64,000 nucleotides of DNA from Auanema rhodensis (Eukaryota > Nematoda > Chromadorea > Rhabditida > Rhabditidae), in NCBI GenBank assembly GCA_964057225.1, contig OZ059899.1, positions 17,802,501-17,866,500 of the forward strand, read 5' to 3'. The notes below the pieces were generated by a model, which searched no databases, was not told the origin of the DNA, and saw only the letters and a program-made list of their open reading frames with translations. A program made the translations under genes and the position numbers. Positions 1-9,412 of this stretch are shown in pieces; within the stretch, counting starts at the first letter, position 1, and each line of letters begins with the position of its first letter.

Positions 1-116
1 ATCTGATAACACAGATCGACGCAGCTTAAAAATCCGCATCGAATGCACTATACTACATTGAGAAACGCTTAATACAAAAATTAGTTATGATCGTTTGAAA
101 AAAGATGCATTAGTGT

Positions 117-144
117 ATGTTGAGTTTCCATGTACACTCAACAT
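117..144 (+). other. 9-bp inverted repeat with 10-nt loop, once per monomer
   Basis: ATGTTGAGT (117-125) and ACTCAACAT (136-144) are perfect complements. The loop TTCCATGTAC ends within the palindrome TGTACA (131-136). I saw no clear change in the arms across the copies, so this is among the most uniform stretches of the repeat. It lies inside the recurring open frame, where it corresponds to codons 8-17. A dyad of this size is a plausible protein-binding site or DNA hairpin, but no known factor site was recognised. Confidence 0.7.
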
Positions 145-151
145 TGCTTCC

Positions 152-230
152 AAAAACATTTTGACAAAAATTTTTCCGAAAAATTTCAAAATAATTTCGC
201 AAAAAGTAGATGTTTTTAGATTTCTTTTTT
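152..230 (+). other. Phased A/T tracts, predicted curved DNA, once per monomer
   Basis: Tracts of five or more A/T lie at 152-156, 166-175, 179-186, 188-197, 201-205, 213-217 and 225-230. Most centres are about 9-13 bp apart, close to one helical turn. Phased A-tracts are known to bend DNA and are common in satellites. The CCGAAAAA to CCAAAAAA change that dominates the right half lengthens one tract from five to six A. Confidence 0.6.
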
Positions 231-294
231 CAAGGCAAAGACGATGGACAAAGTTATTCAACGAAAAAATTAATTCTGCAGGGTGAAAATCGAG

Positions 295-316
295 GATATA
301 AGTGTGAACTTATATC
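295..316 (+). other. 9-bp stem-loop with GTGA loop, once per monomer
   Basis: GATATAAGT (295-303) and ACTTATATC (308-316) are perfect complements around GTGA. Read as RNA, GUGA fits the stable GNRA tetraloop pattern. The common variant GTGAATTTAT in the right domain turns one G-C pair into G-U, which still pairs in plus-strand RNA. ATAAGTATGA in M58 and M64 changes only the loop. GATAAAAG in M181 breaks one pair. No T-run follows, so it is not an obvious terminator. Confidence 0.75.
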
Positions 317-326
317 AGTTGATATC

Positions 327-393
327 TCGGTGCATTTTTAAGCTAGCGCAAATCTGATAACACAGATCGACGCAGCTTAAAAATCCGCATCGA
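327..393 (+). other. Compound imperfect palindrome spanning the monomer junction (about 26 pairs)
   Basis: The core is a perfect 11-bp inverted repeat, ATTTTTAAGCT (334-344) and AGCTTAAAAAT (374-384). Inside it, after a bulged A345, GCG (346-348) pairs CGC (371-373); across a 3x3 internal loop, ATCTG (352-356) pairs CAGAT (363-367) around a six-base loop. Outside the core, after a two-base bulge (385-386), TCGGTGC (327-333) pairs GCATCGA (387-393) with one G-T wobble. The element recurs in nearly every copy with few changes (for example T378C in M22 and M36). It could form a cruciform or, if transcribed, a long stem-loop. Function is not known. Confidence 0.75.
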
Positions 394-3300
394 ATGCACT
401 ATACTACATTGAGAAACGCTTAATACAAAACTTAGTTATGATCGTTTGAAAAATGATGCATTAGTGTATGTTGAGTTTCCATGTACACTCAACATTGCTT
501 CCAAAAACATTTTGACAAAAATTTTTCCGAAAAATTTCAAAATAATTTCGCAAAAAGTAGATGTTTTTAGATTTCTTTTTTCAAGGCAAAGACGATGGAC
601 AATGTTATTCAACGAAAAAATTAATTCTGCAGGGTGAAAATCGAGGATATAAGTGTGAACTTATATCAGTTGATATCTCGGTGCATTTTTAAGCTAGCGC
701 AAATCTGATAACACAGATCGACGCAGCTTAAAAATCCGCATCGAATGCACTATACTACATTGAGAAACGCTTAATACAAAAATTAGTTATGATCGTTTGA
801 AAAATGATGCATTAGTGTATGTTGAGTTTCCATGTACACTCAACATTGCTTCCAAAAACATTTTTACAAAAATTTTTCCGAAAAATTTCGGAATAATTTC
901 GCAAAAAGTAGATGTTTTTAGATTCCTTTTTTCAAGGCAAAGACGATGGACATTGTTATTCAACGAAAAAATTGATTCTGCAGGGTGAAAATCGAGGATA
1001 TAAGTGTGAACTTATATCAGTTGATATCTCGGTGCATTTTTAAGCTAGCGCAAATCTGATAACACAGATCGACGCAGCTTAAAAATCCGCATCGAATGCA
1101 CTATACAACATTGAGAAACGCGTAATACAAAAATTAGTTATGATCGTTTGAAAAATGATGCATTAGTGTATGTTGAGTTTCCATGTACACTCAACATTGC
1201 TTCCAAAAACATTTTGACAAAAATTTTTCCGAAAAATTTCGAAATAATTTCGCAAAAAGTAGATGTTTTCAGATTCCTTTTTTCAAGGCAAAGACGATGG
1301 ACATTGTTATTCAACGAAAAAATTGATTCTGCAGGGTGAAAATCGAGGATATAAGTGTGAACTTATATCAGTTGATATCTCGGTGCATTTTTAAGCTAGC
1401 GCAAATCTGATAACACAGATCGACGCAGCTTAAAAATCCGCATCGAATGCACTATACTACATTGAGAAACGCTTAATACAAAAATTAGTTATGATCGTTT
1501 GAAAAAAGATGCATTAGTGTATGTTGAGTTTCCATGTACACTCAACATTGCTTCCAAAAACATTTTGACAAAAATTTTTCCGAAAAATTTCAAAATAATT
1601 TCGCAAAAAGTAGATGTTTTTAGATTTCTTTTTTCAAGGCAAAGACGATGGACAAAGTTATTCAACGAAAAAATTAATTCTGCAGGGTGAAAATCGAGGA
1701 TATAAGTGTGAACTTATATCAGTTGATATCTCGGTGCATTTTTAAGCTAGCGCAAATCTGATAACACAGATCGACGCAGCTTAAAAATCCGCATCGAATG
1801 CACTATACTACATTGAGAAACGCTTAATACAAAACTTAGTTATGATCGTTTGAAAAATGATGCATTAGTGTATGTTGAGTTTCCATGTACACTCAACATT
1901 GCTTCCAAAAACATTTTGACAAAAATTTTTCCGAAAAATTTCAAAATAATTTCGCAAAAAGTAGATGTTTTTAGATTTCTTTTTTCAAGGCAAAGACGAT
2001 GGACAATGTTATTCAACGAAAAAATTAATTCTGCAGGGTGAAAATCGAGGATATAAGTGTGAACTTATATCAGTTGATATCTCGGTGCATTTTTAAGCTA
2101 GCGCAAATCTGATAACACAGATCGACGCAGCTTAAAAATCCGCATCGAATGCACTATACTACATTGAGAAACGCTTAATACAAAAATTAGTTATGATCGT
2201 TTGAAAAAAGATGCATTAGTGTATGTTGAGTTTCCATGTACACTCAACATTGCTTCCAAAAACATTTTGACAAAAATTTTTCCGAAAAATTTCAAAATAA
2301 TTTCGCAAAAAGTAGATGTTTTTAGATTTCTTTTTTCAAGGCAAAGACGATGGACAAAGTTATTCAACGAAAAAATTAATTCTGCAGGGTGAAAATCGAG
2401 GATATAAGTGTGAACTTATATCAGTTGATATCTCGGTGCATTTTTAAGCTAGCGCAAATCTGATAACACAGATCGACGCAGCTTAAAAATCCGCATCGAA
2501 TGCACTATACTACATTGAGAAACGCTTAATACAAAACTTAGTTATGATCGTTTGAAAAATGATGCATTAGTGTATGTTGAGTTTCCATGTACACTCAACA
2601 TTGCTTCCAAAAACATTTTGACAAAAATTTTTCCGAAAAATTTCAAAATAATTTCGCAAAAAGTAGATGTTTTTAGATTTCTTTTTTCAAGGCAAAGACG
2701 ATGGACAAAGTTATTCAACGAAAAAATTAATTCTGCAGGGTGAAAATCGAGGATATAAGTGTGAACTTATATCAGTTGATATCTCGGTGCATTTTTAAGC
2801 TAGCGCAAATCTGATAACACAGATCGACGCAGCTTAAAAATCCGCATCGAATGCACTATACTACATTGAGAAACGCTTAATACAAAAATTAGTTATGATC
2901 GTTTGAAAAAAGATGCATTAGTGTATGTTGAGTTTCCATGTACACTCAACATTGCTTCCAAAAACATTTTGACAAAAATTTTTCCGAAAAATTTCAAAAT
3001 AATTTCGCAAAAAGTAGATGTTTTTAGATTTCTTTTTTCAAGGCAAAGACGATGGACAAAGTTATTCAACGAAAAAATTAATTCTGCAGGGTGAAAATCG
3101 AGGATATAAGTGTGAACTTATATCAGTTGATATCTCGGTGCATTTTTAAGCTAGCGCAAATCTGATAACACAGATCGACGCAGCTTAAAAATCCGCATCG
3201 AATGCACTATACTACATTGAGAAACGCTTAATACAAAACTTAGTTATGATCGTTTGAAAAATGATGCATTAGTGTATGTTGAGTTTCCATGTACACTCAA

Positions 3301-6300
3301 CATTGCTTCCAAAAACATTTTGACAAAAATTTTTCCGAAAAATTTCAAAATAATTTCGCAAAAAGTAGATGTTTTTAGATTTCTTTTTTCAAGGCAAAGA
3401 CGATGGACAATGTTATTCAACGAAAAAATTAATTCTGCAGGGTGAAAATCGAGGATATAAGTGTGAACTTATATCAGTTGATATCTCGGTGCATTTTTAA
3501 GCTAGCGCAAATCTGATAACACAGATCGACGCAGCTTAAAAATCCGCATCGAATGCACTATACTACATTGAGAAACGCTTAATACAAAAATTAGTTATGA
3601 TCGTTTGAAAAAAGATGCATTAGTGTATGTTGAGTTTCCATGTACACTCAACATTGCTTCCAAAAACATTTTGACAAAAATTTTTCCGAAAAATTTCAAA
3701 ATAATTTCGCAAAAAGTAGATGTTTTTAGATTTCTTTTTTCAAGGCAAAGACGATGGACAAAGTTATTCAACGAAAAAATTAATTCTGCAGGGTGAAAAT
3801 CGAGGATATAAGTGTGAACTTATATCAGTTGATATCTCGGTGCATTTTTAAGCTAGCGCAAATCTGATAACACAGATCGACGCAGCTTAAAAATCCGCAT
3901 CGAATGCACTATACTACATTGAGAAACGCTTAATACAAAACTTAGTTATGATCGTTTGAAAAATGATGCATTAGTGTATGTTGAGTTTCCATGTACACTC
4001 AACATTGCTTCCAAAAACATTTTGACAAAAATTTTTCCGAAAAATTTCAAAATAATTTCGCAAAAAGTAGATGTTTTTAGATTTCTTTTTTCAAGGCAAA
4101 GACGATGGACAATGTTATTCAACGAAAAAATTAATTCTGCAGGGTGAAAATCGAGGATATAAGTGTGAACTTATATCAGTTGATATCTCGGTGCATTTTT
4201 AAGCTAGCGCAAATCTGATAACACAGATCGACGCAGCTTAAAAATCCGCATCGAATGCACTATACTACATTGAGAAACGCTTAATACAAAAATTAGTTAT
4301 GATCGTTTGAAAAAAGATGCATTAGTGTATGTTGAGTTTCCATGTACACTCAACATTGCTTCCAAAAACATTTTGACAAAAATTTTTCCGAAAAATTTCA
4401 AAATAATTTCGCAAAAAGTAGATGTTTTTAGATTTCTTTTTTCAAGGCAAAGACGATGGACAAAGTTATTCAACGAAAAAATTAATTCTGCAGGGTGAAA
4501 ATCGAGGATATAAGTGTGAACTTATATCAGTTGATATCTCGGTGCATTTTTAAGCTAGCGCAAATCTGATAACACAGATCGACGCAGCTTAAAAATCCGC
4601 ATCGAATGCACTATACTACATTGAGAAACGCTTAATACAAAACTTAGTTATGATCGTTTGAAAAATGATGCATTAGTGTATGTTGAGTTTCCATGTACAC
4701 TCAACATTGCTTCCAAAAACATTTTGACAAAAATTTTTCCGAAAAATTTCAAAATAATTTCGCAAAAAGTAGATGTTTTTAGATTTCTTTTTTCAAGGCA
4801 AAGACGATGGACAAAGTTATTCAACGAAAAAATTAATTCTGCAGGGTGAAAATCGAGGATATAAGTGTGAACTTATATCAGTTGATATCTCGGTGCATTT
4901 TTAAGCTAGCGCAAATCTGATAACACAGATCGACGCAGCTTAAAAATCCGCATCGAATGCACTATACTACATTGAGAAACGCTTAATACAAAAATTAGTT
5001 ATGATCGTTTGAAAAAAGATGCATTAGTGTATGTTGAGTTTCCATGTACACTCAACATTGCTTCCAAAAACATTTTGACAAAAATTTTTCCGAAAAATTT
5101 CAAAATAATTTCGCAAAAAGTAGATGTTTTTAGATTTCTTTTTTCAAGGCAAAGACGATGGACAAAGTTATTCAACGAAAAAATTAATTCTGCAGGGTGA
5201 AAATCGAGGATATAAGTGTGAACTTATATCAGTTGATATCTCGGTGCATTTTTAAGCTAGCGCAAATCTGATAACACAGATCGACGCAGCTTAAAAATCC
5301 GCATCGAATGCACTATACTACATTGAGAAACGCTTAATACAAAACTTAGTTATGATCGTTTGAAAAATGATGCATTAGTGTATGTTGAGTTTCCATGTAC
5401 ACTCAACATTGCTTCCAAAAACATTTTGACAAAAATTTTTCCGAAAAATTTCAAAATAATTTCGCAAAAAGTAGATGTTTTTAGATTTCTTTTTTCAAGG
5501 CAAAGACGATGGACAAAGTTATTCAACGAAAAAATTAATTCTGCAGGGTGAAAATCGAGGATATAAGTGTGAACTTATATCAGTTGATATCTCGGTGCAT
5601 TTTTAAGCTAGCGCAAATCTGATAACACAGATCGACGCAGCTTAAAAATCCGCATCGAATGCACTATACTACATTGAGAAACGCTTAATACAAAACTTAG
5701 TTATGATCGTTTGAAAAATGATGCATTAGTGTATGTTGAGTTTCCATGTACACTCAACATTGCTTCCAAAAACATTTTGACAAAAATTTTTCCGAAAAAT
5801 TTCAAAATAATTTCGCAAAAAGTAGATGTTTTTAGATTTCTTTTTTCAAGGCAAAGACGATGGACAAAGTTATTCAACGAAAAAATTAATTCTGCAGGGT
5901 GAAAATCGAGGATATAAGTGTGAACTTATATCAGTTGATATCTCGGTGCATTTTTAAGCTAGCGCAAATCTGATAACACAGATCGACGCAGCTTAAAAAT
6001 CCGCATCGAATGCACTATACAACATTGAGAAACGCTTAATACAAAAATTAGTTATGATCGTTTGAAAAATGATGCATTAGTGTATGTTGAGTTTCCATGT
6101 ACACTCAACATTGCTTCCAAAAACATTTTGACAAAAATTTTTCCGAAAAATTTCGAAATAATTTCGCAAAAAGTAGATGTTTTCAGATTCCTTTTTTCAA
6201 GGCAAAGACGATGGACATTGTTATTCAACGAAAAAATTGATTCTGCAGGGTGAAAATCGAGGATATAAGTGTGAACTTATATCAGTTGATATCTCGGTGC

Positions 6301-8424
6301 ATTTTTAAGCTAGCGCAAATCTGATAACACAGATCGACGCAGCTTAAAAATCCGCATCGAATGCACTATACTACATTGAGAAACGCTTAATACAAAACTT
6401 AGTTATGATCGTTTGAAAAATGATGCATTAGTGTATGTTGAGTTTCCATGTACACTCAACATTGCTTCCAAAAACATTTTGACAAAAATTTTTCCGAAAA
6501 ATTTCAAAATAATTTCGCAAAAAGTAGATGTTTTTAGATTTCTTTTTTCAAGGCAAAGACGATGGACAAAGTTATTCAACGAAAAAATTAATTCTGCAGG
6601 GTGAAAATCGAGGATATAAGTGTGAACTTATATCAGTTGATATCTCGGTGCATTTTTAAGCTAGCGCAAATCTGATAACACAGATCGACGCAGCTTAAAA
6701 ATCCGCATCGAATGCACTATACTACATTGAGAAACGCTTAATACAAAACTTAGTTATGATCGTTTGAAAAATGATGCATTAGTGTATGTTGAGTTTCCAT
6801 GTACACTCAACATTGCTTCCAAAAACATTTTGACAAAAATTTTTCCGAAAAATTTCAAAATAATTTCGCAAAAAGTAGATGTTTTTAGATTTCTTTTTTC
6901 AAGGCAAAGACGATGGACAAAGTTATTCAACGAAAAAATTAATTCTGCAGGGTGAAAATCGAGGATATAAGTGTGAACTTATATCAGTTGATATCTCGGT
7001 GCATTTTTAAGCTAGCGCAAATCTGATAACACAGATCGACGCAGCTTAAAAATCCGCATCGAATGCACTATACTACATTGAGAAACGCTTAATACAAAAA
7101 TTAGTTATGATCGTTTGAAAAAAGATGCATTAGTGTATGTTGAGTTTCCATGTACACTCAACATTGCTTCCAAAAACATTTTGACAAAAATTTTTCCGAA
7201 AAATTTCAAAATAATTTCGCAAAAAGTAGATGTTTTTAGATTTCTTTTTTCAAGGCAAAGACGATGGACAAAGTTATTCAACGAAAAAATTAATTCTGCA
7301 GGGTGAAAATCGAGGATATAAGTGTGAACTTATATCAGTTGATATCTCGGTGCATTTTTAAGCTAGCGCAAATCTGATAACACAGATCGACGCAGCTCAA
7401 AAATCCGCATCGAATGCACTATACTACATTGAAAAACGCTTAATACAAAAATTAGTTATGATCGTTTGAAAAATGATGCATTAGTGTATGTTGAGTTTCC
7501 ATGTACACTCAACATTGCTTCCAAAAACATTTTGACAAAAATTTTTCCGAAAAATTTCGAAATAATTTCGCAAAAAGTAGATGTTTTTAGATTCCTTTTT
7601 TCAAGGCAAAGACGATGGACATTGTTATTCAACGAAAAAATTGATTCTGCAGGGTGAAAATCGAGGATATAAGTGTGAACTTATATCAGTTGATATCTCG
7701 GTGCATTTTTAAGCTAGCGCAAATCTGATAACACAGATCGACGCAGCTTAAAAATCCGCATCGAATGCACTATACAACATTGAGAAACGCTTAATACAAA
7801 AATTAGTTATGATCGTTTGAAAAATGATGCATTAGTGTATGTTGAGTTTCCATGTACACTCAACATTGCTTCCAAAAACATTTTGACAAAAATTTTTCCG
7901 AAAAATTTCGAAATAATTTCGCAAAAAGTAGATGTTTTCAGATTTCTTTTTTCAAGGCAAAGACGATGGACATTGTTATTCAACGAAAAAATTGATTCTG
8001 CAGGGTGAAAATCGAGGATATAAGTGTGAACTTATATCAGTTGATATCTCGGTGCATTTTTAAGCTAGCGCAAATCTGATAACACAGATCGACGCAGCTT
8101 AAAAATCCGCATCGATTGCACTATACTACATTGAGAAACGCATAATACAAAACTTAGTTATGATCGTTTGAAAAAAGATGCATTAGTGTATGTTGAGTTT
8201 CCATGTACACTCAACATTGCTTCCAAAAACATTTTGACAAAAATTTTTCCGAAAAATTTCAAAATAATTTTGCAAAAAGTAGATGTTTTTAGATTCCTTC
8301 TTTCAAGGCAAAGACGATGGACAAAGTTATTCAACGAAAAAATTAATTCTGCAGGGTGAAAATCGAGGATATAAGTGTGAACTTATATCAGTTGATATCT
8401 CGGTGCATTTTTAAGCTAGCGCAA

Positions 8425-8775
8425 ATCTGATAACACAGATCGACGCAGCTTAAAAATCCGCATCGATTGCACTATACTACATTGAGAAACGCATAATACA
8501 AAACTTAGTTATGATCGTTTGAAAAAAGATGCATTAGTGTATGTTGAGTTTCCATGTACACTCAACATTGCTTCCAAAAACATTTTTACAAAAATTTTTC
8601 CGAAAAATTTCGAAATAATTTCGCAAAAAGTAGATGTTTTTAGATTCCTTTTTTCAAGGCAAAGACGATGGACAAAGTAATTCAACGAAAAAATTAATTC
8701 TGCAGGGTGAAAATCGAGGATATAAGTGTGAACTTATATCAGTTGATATCTCGGTGCATTTTTAAGCTAGCGCAA
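8425..8775 (+). repeat. Monomer M25, frame closed early by TAA
   Basis: GGACAAAGTAATTC has TAA at 8678-8680, where most copies have TTA, so the recurring frame ends after 53 residues. The same haplotype occurs in M26, M29, M30, M33, M34, M44, M52, M55, M59 and M62. It has been amplified to 11 copies, which argues that loss of the frame carries no cost. Confidence 0.85.
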
Positions 8776-9190
8776 ATCTGATAACACAGATCGACGCAGC
8801 TTAAAAATCCGCATCGATTGCACTATACTACATTGAGAAACGCATAATACAAAACTTAGTTATGATCGTTTGAAAAAAGATGCATTAGTGTATGTTGAGT
8901 TTCCATGTACACTCAACATTGCTTCCAAAAACATTTTTACAAAAATTTTTCCGAAAAATTTCGAAATAATTTCGCAAAAAGTAGATGTTTTTAGATTCCT
9001 TTTTTCAAGGCAAAGACGATGGACAAAGTAATTCAACGAAAAAATTAATTCTGCAGGGTGAAAATCGAGGATATAAGTGTGAACTTATATCAGTTGATAT
9101 CTCGGTGCATTTTTAAGCTAGCGCAAATCTGATAACACAGATCGACGCAGCTTAAAAATCCGCATCGATTGCACTATACTACATTGAGAA

Positions 9191-9412
9191 ATGCTTGATA
9201 CAAAAATTAGTTATGATCGTTTGAAAAAAGATGCATTAGTGTATGTTGAGTTTCCATGTACACTCAACATTGCTTCCAAAAACATTTTGACAAAAATTTT
9301 TCCGAAAAATTTCGAAATAATTTCGCAAAAAGTAGATGTTTTCAGATTTCTTTTTTCAAGGCAAAGACGATGGACATTGTTATTCAACGAAAAAATTGAT
9401 TCTGCAGGGTGA
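9191..9412 (+). other. ATG-started version of the repeat frame (M27), 73 codons
   Basis: A C-to-T change at a CpG turns GAAACGC into GAAATGC and gives an in-frame ATG. Comparable ATG versions begin at 10595, 11999, 13403, 14807, 15509 and 17615. They are spread by the tetramer HOR, not independently evolved. Nothing else marks them as genes, so I list this copy only to record the pattern. Confidence 0.5.

Larger units (their letters stand above)
62..286 (+). other. Recurring open frame in the repeat, probably non-coding
   Basis: In M1 the frame is open from 62 to the TGA at 284-286 (74 codons). The first usual start is TTG at 95, giving 63 residues. The product would be basic and rich in K, F and I, with SRQRRW near residues 46-51; I recognise no family, signal peptide or membrane segment. 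Seven copies in M27-M51 gain an ATG 30 bases upstream by ACGC to ATGC. Against coding: most differences I compared between copies change the residue (K/N at 3, L/F at 23, K/E at 32, S/L/T at 35, D/N at 39, K/M/L at 53, N/D at 60); 11 copies have TAA at codon 54, one has TGA at codon 50, five are frameshifted and one lacks the start. There is no promoter or Shine-Dalgarno-like sequence. It is best explained as a by-product of a homogenised repeat. Confidence 0.7.
1..351 (+). repeat. Reference monomer (M1) of the 351-bp satellite
   Basis: This copy sets the numbering; the start point is arbitrary because the repeat is circularly permutable. Landmarks in order: a small dyad ATCTG/CAGAT (1-16), an A-rich segment (74-80), an NsiI site ATGCAT (105-110), a 9-bp dyad (117-144) containing TGTACA (131-136), A/T tracts (152-230), CTGCAG (276-281), a hairpin with GTGA loop (295-316), GATATC (321-326) and GCTAGC (342-347). 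The left and right halves do not align to each other, so 351 bp looks like the basic unit and not a dimer of a shorter one. The length is close to two nucleosome repeats, which is common among satellites. Confidence 0.95.
1..8073 (+). repeat. Domain A: dimer-based HOR (702 bp) with interspersed variant copies, M1-M23
   Basis: Two monomer types alternate. Type 1 has ACAAAAATTAG, then AAAAAAGATG and GGACAAAG (M1, M5, M7, M9, M11, M13, M15). Type 2 has ACAAAACTTAG, then AAAAATGATG and mostly GGACAATG (M2, M6, M10, M12) or GGACAAAG (M8, M14, M16). Together they form a 702-bp dimer. A third type with ATACAACATTG, TTTCGAAATAA and GGACATTG interrupts it at M4, M18 and M23, with related copies at M3 and M22. 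Pure alternation breaks down after M16, where type 2 copies become adjacent. The Pro codon in the recurring frame is CCG throughout, unlike most of the right half. Confidence 0.8.

Noticed and set aside
180-210. CENP-B box
   Set aside because: TTTCGCAAAAAG has the TTCG start, but the CGGG part of the motif is missing there, and I found no match on either strand elsewhere in the unit.
295-316. Rho-independent terminator
   Set aside because: The stem is A/T-rich and is not followed by a T-run, and there is no gene upstream.
1-351. tRNA-like or SINE-derived unit with Pol III boxes
   Set aside because: I could not find a pair of A and B boxes at proper spacing or a cloverleaf on either strand.
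1-351. Monomer built from two diverged ~175-bp halves
   Set aside because: The halves share only short A/T-rich words and the inverted AGCTTAAAAAT motif; no direct alignment was visible.
352-367. Hammerhead ribozyme core, as in some animal satellites
   Set aside because: CTGATAA resembles CTGANGA but has A where the core needs G, and no correctly placed GAAA and cleavage triplet with three stems was found.
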